Positions 42,475 through 49,962 of a DNA stretch of 64,000 bases are shown here, one piece after another (position 1 is the first letter of the stretch; the number at the start of each line of letters is the position of its first letter). A program made the position numbers and the translations under genes. The stretch spans positions 62,001 to 126,000 of the forward strand of contig DAOSIS010000005.1 of assembly GCA_035366835.1 (NCBI GenBank), given 5' to 3'. The stretch comes from UBA6109 sp035366835 (GTDB lineage Bacteria > Desulfobacterota > Syntrophia > Syntrophales > UBA6109). The notes under the pieces are model-generated. The model saw only the letters and a program-made list of their open reading frames with translations. It was not told the origin of the DNA and ran no database searches.

Positions 42475-44396
42475 GATACCGTCTCCTTCCCTTCCCTCCG
42501 CCTCCGTCCTCCGAATCTCCACCATGCCCACAGGGGCACGCCGGCCAGCAGGAACACGGCGGCGGCCGCGGGGAAGAAGACTTTCGGCGCGATCCCGGGG
42601 TGGGCGATGGCGGCGCGGTCTACGTTGTTCAGCCGGAGGATGTAGGCCTCGAGGTCGGCGATCTGCTGCTGCGTGAGGGCGTGGCTGTCTCCGAAGGCGG
42701 GCATGCCGATGCTCGGGCGCGGTCCTTCCGGGCGCGAGCCGTGCTGGATGTAGCGATCGAGTTTTTCGGCAAAGGCCTGGGGATCGGGGCTGAATTCGTC
42801 CGGGTGAACCGGGTTCAGGGACGGCACCGTTCCGTCCCGGGAGCCGGGATTCGGGACTTTGCCGGTTCCCTCGGCGCCGTGGCAGGAAGCGCAGGTGGCG
42901 GCGAACAGAATGGCCCCGTGGTCGCCGCTGCCGATGATGGACGCGGCCGCGCCGGGCCCGCCCCGGGGGCCGGCCGGAGCATCCGCCGCCGGGCCGGCCT
43001 CTCCGCTCCCCGCCGGGGAACCGGTATCCGGTCGTTCCTTGAGGCTGAGCAGGTAATCGATCAGTTGATCGATCTCTCCGCGGCTCAGCCCCGCAAGCGG
43101 GGGCATGATCGAGGCGGGGTTGTGGGACTTCGGGTCGCGAAGCTGGGTTTCCAGCCACTGACGGGACCGCCCCGCAAGCCCTTCCCTGGAAAGATCCGGT
43201 CCGATCTCACCTCCGATGCCGCCGATCCGGTGGCAGGCGATGCAGCCCTGCGACCGGAACAGGTCGCTTCCGGCCTTTTCACCGGCTGCGGGCGCCGGCG
43301 GTGCCCCCGCCGGACCTGCGGCAGGCTCGATCCCCTCGGGCTTGCTGACGGCGCCGGCCAGCGTCAGACCGATGAAGATCCCTGCGGCAACGAACCAGCC
43401 TGCCATGGCTGCGGGCCGGCGCCGGGGATCGCGTTCGGCCCCCCTGTCCGCGAAGGGGATCAGGAAAAGGAGCAACGTCCCGATGACCGGGATCCCCACG
43501 GTGGCGATGACTTCCAGGTGCCCGGGAAAGAACTTCAGGGCCTGATAGAAGAAGAGAAAGTTCCATTCCGGCTTGGGGATGTAGGATGCGTCCAGGGGGT
43601 CCGCCATGCCCGCGAAGGGGGGAGGAAAGTAGGCGGAAAGGGCGACGAGAAGCAGGGTCACAAGGGCCGCGACGAGGCCGTCCTTGAATACCTGGTCGGG
43701 CCAGAAGGGTCCCTTCTCCGCACGCTTCCTTTCGTCCCAGGGTCCTGCATTCCCGACCTTCCGGAGGGCGACGAGGTGAATCACGGCGAGGACGAGCAGG
43801 GCGCCGGAGAGGATCGCGGCATGGAGGATGAAGAAGCGGGACAGGGTCAGCTGCCCGATGACGCCGCCCCCGAGCATGATGCGCTTGATGAAGTCGCCGA
43901 CGACGGGAACCGTGCCCGCGGCGCTCGACGCCACTTCCACGAGCCAGTAGCTGCGCTTGTCCCAGGGGAGCGCACCTCCGGTCAGGCTCATCGCCATGGT
44001 CAGGAGGAAGAGGAAGATGCCGGAGACCCACTGGAGTTCATGGGGGCGCTTGTAGGCCCCCCAGATGAAGACCTGCGACATGTGGAGGATCACCAGGACG
44101 ACCATGGCGCTGGCTCCCCAGAAGTGGAGCCCGTGGATCAGCCACCCGAAAGGCACCTCGGTGCGCAGGTAGTTGAGGCTGTTGTATCCCTGGCCGAGGA
44201 CGGGGACGTAGTAGAAGAGCTGCCAGATCCCCGTCGCGGCCTGGAGAAGAAAGACGATGAGGGCGGAACTGCCGAAGACGTAGGCGTAGCTGCTGCCTCC
44301 GGCCATCTCCTCGTCGAGGGCCAGGCGGACCGACGCGGAGAGAGGCCACCGTTCATTGATCCACGCCGAGATCCGGCCGGAAAACCGCGAGAACAT
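42471..44396 (-). CDS. Cytochrome b fused to a dihaem cytochrome c (quinol oxidation complex)
   Basis: A 641-residue fusion. Residues about 20-345 are a cytochrome b with haem ligands His91/His105 and His192/His207; the 15-residue step in the second pair is the b6-type spacing. The quinol-site PEWY motif reads PEWN (276-279). After a linker come two cytochrome c domains with CIACH (385-389) and CASCH (502-506), then a C-terminal membrane anchor. With the Rieske protein upstream it forms a bc-type quinol:cytochrome c reductase able to pass electrons straight to the caa3 oxidase. The ATG at 44396 sits 11 bases before the Rieske stop-side boundary. Confidence 0.92.
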   Translation of the reverse strand: MFSRFSGRISAWINERWPLSASVRLALDEEMAGGSSYAYVFGSSALIVFLLQAATGIWQLFYYVPVLGQGYNSLNYLRTEVPFGWLIHGLHFWGASAMVVLVILHMSQVFIWGAYKRPHELQWVSGIFLFLLTMAMSLTGGALPWDKRSYWLVEVASSAAGTVPVVGDFIKRIMLGGGVIGQLTLSRFFILHAAILSGALLVLAVIHLVALRKVGNAGPWDERKRAEKGPFWPDQVFKDGLVAALVTLLLVALSAYFPPPFAGMADPLDASYIPKPEWNFLFFYQALKFFPGHLEVIATVGIPVIGTLLLFLIPFADRGAERDPRRRPAAMAGWFVAAGIFIGLTLAGAVSKPEGIEPAAGPAGAPPAPAAGEKAGSDLFRSQGCIACHRIGGIGGEIGPDLSREGLAGRSRQWLETQLRDPKSHNPASIMPPLAGLSRGEIDQLIDYLLSLKERPDTGSPAGSGEAGPAADAPAGPRGGPGAAASIIGSGDHGAILFAATCASCHGAEGTGKVPNPGSRDGTVPSLNPVHPDEFSPDPQAFAEKLDRYIQHGSRPEGPRPSIGMPAFGDSHALTQQQIADLEAYILRLNNVDRAAIAHPGIAPKVFFPAAAAVFLLAGVPLWAWWRFGGRRRREGKETVS

Positions 44397-44407
44397 CGGC
44401 TGCCCCC

Positions 44408-44950
44408 CTACACAGGATGTTTTTCCGGTGCACCGCTCCTGAAGCGCTTCCACTCGACATAGAGCTCGTTCTTTTCCAGCCGCGTTTGCAGCGTATCGAG
44501 GGGGCGGGGCGCGGGGCCGCCGAGGACGGTCCCGTCGAGCGCGTAGAAGCTCCCGTGGCAGGGACATTCGAAATGCCGGCTCGCGGCGTTCCAGGTGTAC
44601 TGGCAGCCCAGGTGGGTGCAGGTTGGAGAAAAGACCGTGACTCCGCTGTCGTGTCTGACCGCCCAGAGGTGGCGGATCACGGATTCCCGAACGTAGGCAT
44701 CGACCTGCATATCGGCGACCTTCAGGCTGACGGGGCTGCCGACGGGCAGCGCCCCGATGTCGCCGACCTTGATCCAGGAGGTTTTGGCGCTTCGGAAGGC
44801 GGGGCCGATGAAGGAGCCGAGGAGGGGAATTCCCACGATCACTCCGCAGAGCAGGGTTACGACCCCCGTCGCCCGTTTCAGGAACCGCCGGCGCGTACCG
44901 TCGTTCTCGTCGCCGATTTCATTGTCCGGGTCTGTGCCGTTGTCTTCCAT
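44408..44950 (-). CDS. Rieske [2Fe-2S] protein of the bc complex
   Basis: A 180-residue Rieske protein. A twin-arginine sequence TRRRFLKRATG (19-29) precedes a single hydrophobic anchor (about 28-50), indicating Tat-dependent export of the folded cluster. The cluster ligands are in CTHLGC and CPCHGSF, and both disulfide cysteines are present. It is the first gene of the respiratory operon (Rieske, cytochrome b/c, sco, coxA, coxC, coxD, coxB, ctaB). The ATG at 44950 follows GGAGG by four bases; the frame stays open upstream but without family sequence. Confidence 0.93.
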   Translation of the reverse strand: MEDNGTDPDNEIGDENDGTRRRFLKRATGVVTLLCGVIVGIPLLGSFIGPAFRSAKTSWIKVGDIGALPVGSPVSLKVADMQVDAYVRESVIRHLWAVRHDSGVTVFSPTCTHLGCQYTWNAASRHFECPCHGSFYALDGTVLGGPAPRPLDTLQTRLEKNELYVEWKRFRSGAPEKHPV

Positions 44951-45364
44951 GGGCCCTCCACAGGGGAAAATGCGGGATGGACGGACCTTCCATCGCCGCC
45001 GCGGGACATGCAAAATAATTGTGCAATCGTCATCATAAGTTAGTGCACTTGCCGGCTGAAGGAAATAGGGAGAAAAGGTCAGAAAAAGAGTAGGGAAAAG
45101 CTGCCATCGACAGCAGGGCAGCGTTATCCGGGAAGGCCCGGTCCGCCTCCGGCGTTCTTCTCCTGCCGCGGGGGGCGGGCGGCCCGACCGATCCGCTGCC
45201 GGGGGATGGTAGACAGGGCCTACCAATAGGCATACGATCAATCCGTGTTGTTTCCGGCGGCGGAAGCCGGTTAGATTATAGACGATCCTGGATAGACGGC
45301 GGATATCGCCCGAAAGGGAAACGATACCGCAGCGGCAACGTCAGAAAACAAAAAGGAGTGTGGA
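44951..45364. other. Divergent region between the bc/oxidase operon and the small cytochrome c gene
   Basis: No gene is supported in these 414 bases. A TATGAT on the minus strand (45032-45037) is a possible -10 for the Rieske operon, but I see no good -35. The cytochrome c promoter and palindrome at 45205-45277 are listed separately. Confidence 0.55.
45205..45277 (+). promoter_or_regulatory. Cytochrome c promoter with GGTAG-N6-CCTACC activator-type site
   Basis: GGTAG-ACAGGG-CCTACC (45208-45224), followed by AAT, belongs to the palindrome family. TTGTTT (45248-45253) and TAGATT (45272-45277, 18-base spacer) form a plausible promoter, with the TTG 24 bases after the last C of the core. From CCTACC onward the sequence matches the ytxH element closely (CCTACCAATAGGC, then TCCGTGTTG), over about 40 bases. 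Confidence 0.68.
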
Positions 45365-45688
45365 ATGAAAAAAGTCTTCGTTTTCCCGGCGATCGTTCTC
45401 TCCCTCTTCTGGCTCTGCCCGGGCTCCGCGGCACAGGCGGCGGACCTCTCGCAGGGCAAGGAGGCCTTTGTGCAGCATTGCGCCGAGTGCCATCCGAACG
45501 GGGAGAACATGATCAATCCCGCCAAGACGCTCCACAGGAAGGACCTCGTCGCGAACGGTCTCGCCAAACCGGCCGATATCGTGGGGCAGATGCGGAACCC
45601 CGGGCCCGGGATGCCGAAATTCGACGCCAAGACCATTCCCGACGAGAAGGCCCGCGCGATCGCGGAGTACATCCTGAAGACGTTCTGA
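45365..45688 (+). CDS. Small monohaem cytochrome c
   Basis: A 107-residue periplasmic cytochrome c with a signal peptide (about 1-25), the haem site CAECH (39-43) and a likely methionine ligand in GPGMPKFD. Its size and form resemble cytochrome c6/c553-type carriers. Divergent from the bc/caa3 operon, it may carry electrons to the oxidase or to another acceptor. AAGGAG precedes the ATG. It shares the palindrome-promoter element with ytxH and cydAB. Confidence 0.9.
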   Translation: MKKVFVFPAIVLSLFWLCPGSAAQAADLSQGKEAFVQHCAECHPNGENMINPAKTLHRKDLVANGLAKPADIVGQMRNPGPGMPKFDAKTIPDEKARAIAEYILKTF

Positions 45689-45705
45689 GCTGTCCCCGAT
45701 CCGCT

Positions 45706-46074
45706 TCAATGGGCTTCCGGAGCGGACGGAGGGGAGAGGCGGCTTTCCACCGCCTCCCTCAATTCGCTGATGCTGAAGGGCTTGGAAAGGCAGACATCGG
45801 CTCCGGCATTCCGGAAGGCCTTCTCACCGCAGACGCCGCTCATGCCGATGATGCGGACGCCGGGAGACTGCTCCTTCACGAACCTGCAGAGGCTGAAGCC
45901 GTCCATTCTGGGCATGTCGGCATCGGTGATGACGGCGTCGTACCGATTGCTCGATTGCAGATGGATTGCATCGATGCCGTCGCAGGCCGTGTCCACGGTA
46001 TGGCCGAAGAGCTTCATGGCGGAAGAGAGAAATTCCAGGATGTCCGGGTTATCATCAACAACCAGCAGTTTCAT
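45706..46074 (-). CDS. Single-domain response regulator (CheY-like receiver)
   Basis: A 122-residue receiver domain with the acidic pair Asp7/Asp8, phospho-acceptor Asp51 (ITDADMPRMDG) and the conserved lysine in CLSKPF near 100. There is no output domain, so it must act by protein contacts. GGAGG precedes the ATG at 46074; an upstream GTG/ATG in frame is less likely. It converges with the cytochrome c gene and diverges from cydA. No partner kinase lies in the window. Confidence 0.88.
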   Translation of the reverse strand: MKLLVVDDNPDILEFLSSAMKLFGHTVDTACDGIDAIHLQSSNRYDAVITDADMPRMDGFSLCRFVKEQSPGVRIIGMSGVCGEKAFRNAGADVCLSKPFSISELREAVESRLSPPSAPEAH

Positions 46075-46164
46075 ATCGAACCTCCATCGTTCTTGACATA
46101 CTTCCCCCAATGGCAAGAATAGATAAACGGAGGCGGTCCATCAATACGAGTCTATAGGGTAGTT

Positions 46165-46269
46165 ATTGGTAAGGAATATCTACCATCGGATACCCCTTAT
46201 TGGTAGGTTGTTCCTACCATTATGCCTCCAGCGAATCCTCATTGTTTTTCTTAAGTAATATCATAAGTT
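46165..46269 (+). promoter_or_regulatory. cydAB promoter with two tandem activator-type palindromes
   Basis: Two copies of the palindrome family lie 34 bases apart: GGTAA-GGAATA-TCTACC (core 46168-46184) and GGTAG-GTTGTT-CCTACC (core 46202-46218, full ATTGGTAGG...CCTACCATT at 46199-46221). TTGTTT (46242-46247) begins 24 bases after the last C of the proximal core; TAAGTT (46264-46269, 16-base spacer) is a weak -10, as expected of an activator-dependent promoter. The spacing of about three helical turns puts both sites on one DNA face. Confidence 0.7.
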
Positions 46270-46333
46270 AAGAGTACGGCAGGGTGATCCCCCGCGGGCG
46301 GGGCGCCGGCCGATTTTTCGCGAAGGAACCTTC

Positions 46334-47734
46334 ATGCACGGCTTTCCCGACGCGGTCGCACTCTCGAGGCTGCAATTCGCGTTTACGGCCATGTTCCACA
46401 TCATCTGGCCGGTGGTGACGATCGGCCTGAGCCTCTTCCTGGTATTTCTCGAGGTCCGCTGGATGGGGACCGGGAAGGAGGAATACCTCCGCCACGCGAA
46501 ATACTGGAGCCGGCTGTTCTTCCTCAACGTCGCGATCGGCGTCGTCACCGGCTTTCCCATGGAGTTCCAGTTCGGAACGAACTGGAGCGTCTTTTCCCGG
46601 GCGGGGGGCGACTTCTTCGGTCACATGCTGGGATACGAGGCGGCCATGGCCTTCATGCTCGAGGCCAGCTTCATCGGGATCATGATCTTCGGCTGGAAGA
46701 GGGTCTCTCCCGGGATGCACCTCTTCGCCACTTCCATGGTGGCGCTCGGGGCGTCCCTTTCAGCCTTCTGGATCATGGTGGCCAATTCGTGGATGCAGAC
46801 GCCCCGGGGCGGGTTCTTCGATCAGGGGAAATTCGTCGTCACCAGTCACCTGCAGGCCATCTTCAACCCCGATATGATGTGGAGCGTTCCCCACATGTGG
46901 GTGGCCGCCCTCGAGATCTCCGCCTTCGCGGTGGGAGGGCTGAGCGCCTGGTATCTCTCCAGGGGCAGGCATACCGCCTTCTTCCTGGCTTCCTTCAAAT
47001 GGGCCGTTGTCGCCGCAATCGTGATCGCCCCCCTGCAGATCTGGCTCGGCGACGGCTCGGGAAAGGCGGTGCGGATGTACGATCCCGCCAAACTGGCCGC
47101 GTTCGAGGCCCACTGGCACACCAATCCTTCCGGGGAAGGGGCGCCCTTCGCGGTCCTCGCCTGGCCCGATTCCGAACGCGAGGACAATGCCTGGTCCATC
47201 GAAATCCCCTATGTCCTGAGTCTTCTGACCACCTATTCATCGACCGGGCAGGTCAAGGGACTGAGGGATTTCCCGCGGGAAGACCGTCCGCCCGTCGTAT
47301 TGCCCTTCTACGCGTTCCGGATCATGGCGGGCGCGGGATTCGCCCTCCTGGCGCTCGCCGTCTGGACGCTCTGGGTCTGGCGCAGGGAGGGGCTCGATCC
47401 CGGGCGCGTCGCCGCCCGGAAGTGGCTCCTCCGCGCCTGGATGGCGGCCGTCCCGCTCAGTTATCTCGCCATGGAGACCGGATGGTTAACCCGCGAGATC
47501 GGCCGTCAGCCCTGGGTCATTTCCGGAATGCTCAGGACGGCGGAATCGGCCTCTCCCGTCCCGGCCGGAACGGTGGCGGCGTCACTGATCGCCTTTGTCC
47601 TTGTCTATGCCTTTCTCGCCTTCGTTTTTTTCGTCTTTGCACGGCGCATCATCGTCCGCGGGCCTGACCCGCAGGGACCGGGTCCGGCCGTTCGCGGCCG
47701 TTCGGGAGAGGAGGGCGGATATGGAGTGGCTTGA
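46334..47734 (+). CDS. cydA: Cytochrome bd quinol oxidase subunit I (cyanide-insensitive type)
   Basis: Haem-carrying subunit of a bd-type oxidase that reduces oxygen with quinol. The 466-residue protein has the haem ligands His22 (FHIIWP), His187 and a methionine in AMETGW, the acidic pair Glu102/Glu110, and the GRQPWVI motif. The short quinol loop and the opening LSRLQFAFTAMFHI place it with CIO/bd-I-short enzymes rather than the long-loop E. coli type. AAGGA lies six bases before the ATG. It overlaps cydB by 14 bases and is preceded by two palindromic sites. Confidence 0.94.
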   Translation: MHGFPDAVALSRLQFAFTAMFHIIWPVVTIGLSLFLVFLEVRWMGTGKEEYLRHAKYWSRLFFLNVAIGVVTGFPMEFQFGTNWSVFSRAGGDFFGHMLGYEAAMAFMLEASFIGIMIFGWKRVSPGMHLFATSMVALGASLSAFWIMVANSWMQTPRGGFFDQGKFVVTSHLQAIFNPDMMWSVPHMWVAALEISAFAVGGLSAWYLSRGRHTAFFLASFKWAVVAAIVIAPLQIWLGDGSGKAVRMYDPAKLAAFEAHWHTNPSGEGAPFAVLAWPDSEREDNAWSIEIPYVLSLLTTYSSTGQVKGLRDFPREDRPPVVLPFYAFRIMAGAGFALLALAVWTLWVWRREGLDPGRVAARKWLLRAWMAAVPLSYLAMETGWLTREIGRQPWVISGMLRTAESASPVPAGTVAASLIAFVLVYAFLAFVFFVFARRIIVRGPDPQGPGPAVRGRSGEEGGYGVA

Positions 47735-48731
47735 AGCGCACGTCGCCCAGATCTGGTTCCTGATCATCGGCTTCTTCGTTCTCTACTATGCGGTTGCCGA
47801 CGGGCTCGGCCTCGGCGTGGGGATGATCTCCCTCTTTTCTCCCGATGAGGCGAAGCGGGGCGTCATGATGGCAAGCCTTCAGAGCACCTGGCAGGACAAC
47901 CAGACCTGGCTCGTCCTTCTCGGCGGCATGCTCTTCGGGGCCTTCCCGCTCTTCTACAGCGTGGCCCTTTCCGCCTTCTACGTGCCGATCACCGTCATGC
48001 TCTTCGGTCTGATCTTCCGCGGCTTGGCCTTCGAGTTCCGCGGTCACTCCGAAAGGCCTTCCCGCTGGAGCCTGTCCTTCGGCCTCGGCAGCCTAGTGAC
48101 CGCGCTCTGCCAGGGCTTCACGCTGGGGGGGATCTTCTACGGCATCCCCATGGACGGGCAGACCTTTACCGGCACGGTCTGGAGCTGGTTCCATCCCTAT
48201 TCCGTCGTCTTCACCCTGGGCGTGGTCTCCGGCTATGTGATGCTGGGGGCGAACTACCTCATCCTGAAGACGGACGGCGACATCCAGCGAAGCAGCAGAC
48301 GGTGTTCCTCCTCCGCCGGCTTTTCGACCCTCGTCGTCTCGGTCGTCATCTATGCCTGGACGATTGCGCGCCATCCCTACATGGCGCGGAAGTGGACCGC
48401 CGCGCCGGAGTTCTTCTCCGTCGCCGCCCTTCCCGCCCTGGCCCTGGTCGCATTCGCCCTGTACCGCCGCGGCCTCGGGCGATCGGAATCGGCGCCCTTC
48501 CTCTGGAACGTGGTCCTGGTCTTCTGCTCCTTCGCCGGCATTTCCGTCGGCTTCTACCCCTACATCATTCCCAACATGGTGACGATTCAGAACGCCGCGG
48601 TATCCTCTCCCCGGACGCTGATCTTCATGCTCGCCGCGATCGCCGTTCTGCTCCCCGTCATCCTCGTTTATACGGGCTACAAACACTGGCTCTTTCGCGG
48701 GAAGGCTGTGGGAGGCGGTTATGGGGATTAG
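47721..48731 (+). CDS. cydB: Cytochrome bd quinol oxidase subunit II
   Basis: Structural partner of CydA. The 336-residue protein has eight to nine membrane segments and the family opening IWFLIIGFFVLYYAVADGLGLGVGM, plus WQDNQTWLVLLGGMLFGAFPL near 53. The ATG at 47721 follows GGAGG; the frame is open further upstream inside cydA, but that is a shadow. No small CydX-like gene follows; the next sequence is a dispersed repeat. Confidence 0.93.
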   Translation: MEWLEAHVAQIWFLIIGFFVLYYAVADGLGLGVGMISLFSPDEAKRGVMMASLQSTWQDNQTWLVLLGGMLFGAFPLFYSVALSAFYVPITVMLFGLIFRGLAFEFRGHSERPSRWSLSFGLGSLVTALCQGFTLGGIFYGIPMDGQTFTGTVWSWFHPYSVVFTLGVVSGYVMLGANYLILKTDGDIQRSSRRCSSSAGFSTLVVSVVIYAWTIARHPYMARKWTAAPEFFSVAALPALALVAFALYRRGLGRSESAPFLWNVVLVFCSFAGISVGFYPYIIPNMVTIQNAAVSSPRTLIFMLAAIAVLLPVILVYTGYKHWLFRGKAVGGGYGD

Positions 48732-48746
48732 CGGAAGGGGTCGGGT

Positions 48747-48843
48747 GAATCCGGCAGCGAGCGCATCCCCCGCGGCTTGCCACGGGGTAAGCGAGCGAAT
48801 CCTGTTTGAGATCCCTTCCTTGGGAATCGAAGATTCTCCGGAG
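48747..48843. repeat. 97-base dispersed repeat, copy B
   Basis: Matches copy A at 30630-30726 over its full length, without gaps. It contains the inverted repeat CCCCCGCGG/CCACGGGGT, flanked by GCGAGCG units, and ends GAAGATTCTCCGGAG. It lies in the 165-base gap between cydB and the UbiA gene. Both copies read open in a forward frame, but this reflects base composition rather than coding. Confidence 0.75.
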
Positions 48844-48896
48844 AGCTTCGATTTGTCGTGCCATCTCGAAACGCCATCGGCAGATAGGAATGGAAA

Positions 48897-49874
48897 ATGC
48901 GAGTAAAGTCCATGAGATCGAATACTTCTTTTCTTTGGGGCACCGACGCGAAAGACCGGTCGAAAATCGGCATCTGGTTTCAGGCCTTCCGCTTTCATTA
49001 CGTGCCGCCCAGCTTCCTGCCCGCGATGATCTGCAGCCTCATCGCGTGGACGAACGGAGGGATCCGCGATCTGGGGGCCTTGCTGCTTGTCATTGCAGGC
49101 GTCACGATCAATCACGTCGGCCTCAATATGCTCGACGACGTCTGCGACTACCGCCATTCGGTCGACGATCGGATGGGGGGGGAAAAGAATCCCTATACGG
49201 GGGGAAGCGGCGTCCTGACCTCGGGACTGCTTTCCGCAAAGCAGATGATTTTCGCGTCCTCGCTGTGCTTCGCCGTCACGGCAACCATCGGCTTCTATCT
49301 GGCGTTCGTCAAGGGGTGGGTGGTGCTGGCGCTCGGCCTCTTCGGGCTTTTCTGCTCGATCTTCTACACGCTTCCGCCGGTCAAATTCGGGTACAGGGGG
49401 CTGGGCGAGCTGGGACTGCTCGTGAATTTCGGACCCGTCATCGGTCTCGGGGCCTATTACGTGCAGAGCGGCGACCTGTCCGCCGAGCCGCTGGTGATTT
49501 CACTCGTTCTGGGTTTCATGATGTGGTCCATGATCGTCATCAACGAGATCCCCGACTACGACAGCGACCGCGCCGGGGGGAAGATGAACCTGGTGGCCCG
49601 CTGCGGAAAGGAAACGGGAATCGTGCTCTACATCGCGGGATTGGCCTGCGCCTATGGGATCCTGGTCGCCTCGGTGCTGTTCGGGATCGCGCCCGCCACC
49701 GTCCTCCTGGGTCTGCTGAGCCTTCCGCTCGCCCTGAAATCGATCGGCATCCTGCGGGCGAACTACCGGGACAGCGTCGCCATGACCCCGGCCAATCTGC
49801 TGATGATCCGGGTTCACCTCGTGACGGGACTTGCACTGATTGCGGCCTATGCCTTGCACCTGGCGGGCATCTGA
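48897..49874 (+). CDS. UbiA-family prenyltransferase
   Basis: A 325-residue polytopic membrane enzyme of the UbiA superfamily, which transfers a polyprenyl chain to an aromatic acceptor. Both Asp-rich motifs are present: NMLDDVCDYRHSVDD near 80 and NEIPDYDSDRAGG near 215, which bind Mg-diphosphate. The form is closest to MenA-type naphthoate prenyltransferases, so a role in menaquinone synthesis for the neighbouring quinol oxidases is reasonable but unproven. The ATG at 48897 is preceded by AGGAA. The dispersed repeat lies in its leader. Confidence 0.85.
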   Translation: MRVKSMRSNTSFLWGTDAKDRSKIGIWFQAFRFHYVPPSFLPAMICSLIAWTNGGIRDLGALLLVIAGVTINHVGLNMLDDVCDYRHSVDDRMGGEKNPYTGGSGVLTSGLLSAKQMIFASSLCFAVTATIGFYLAFVKGWVVLALGLFGLFCSIFYTLPPVKFGYRGLGELGLLVNFGPVIGLGAYYVQSGDLSAEPLVISLVLGFMMWSMIVINEIPDYDSDRAGGKMNLVARCGKETGIVLYIAGLACAYGILVASVLFGIAPATVLLGLLSLPLALKSIGILRANYRDSVAMTPANLLMIRVHLVTGLALIAAYALHLAGI

Positions 49875-49962
49875 CAGGCTGCTGAAGAACGCCCGTCTGC
49901 TGCGTTTCCCCTCCGACCGAGGCGACAGCCCGACAAGCCCGGTTCCCGGGACCGGAAGGGGG

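Noticed and set aside
45000..45060. Sigma54 promoter before the Rieske operon (TTGCAC...TTGCA)
   Set aside because: The spacing between the GC elements is two bases too long for a -24/-12 promoter.
46140..46270. FNR or NarL site upstream of cydA
   Set aside because: No TTGAT-N4-ATCAA is present, and the TACCAT half sites are arranged as GGTAG-N6-CCTACC, not as the NarL 7-2-7 inverted heptamers.
49874..49910. CAGGCTGCTGAAGAACGCC-type sequence after the UbiA gene
   Set aside because: It resembles a dispersed repeat I have seen in related genomes, but only one clear copy is in this window, so it is not listed as a feature.
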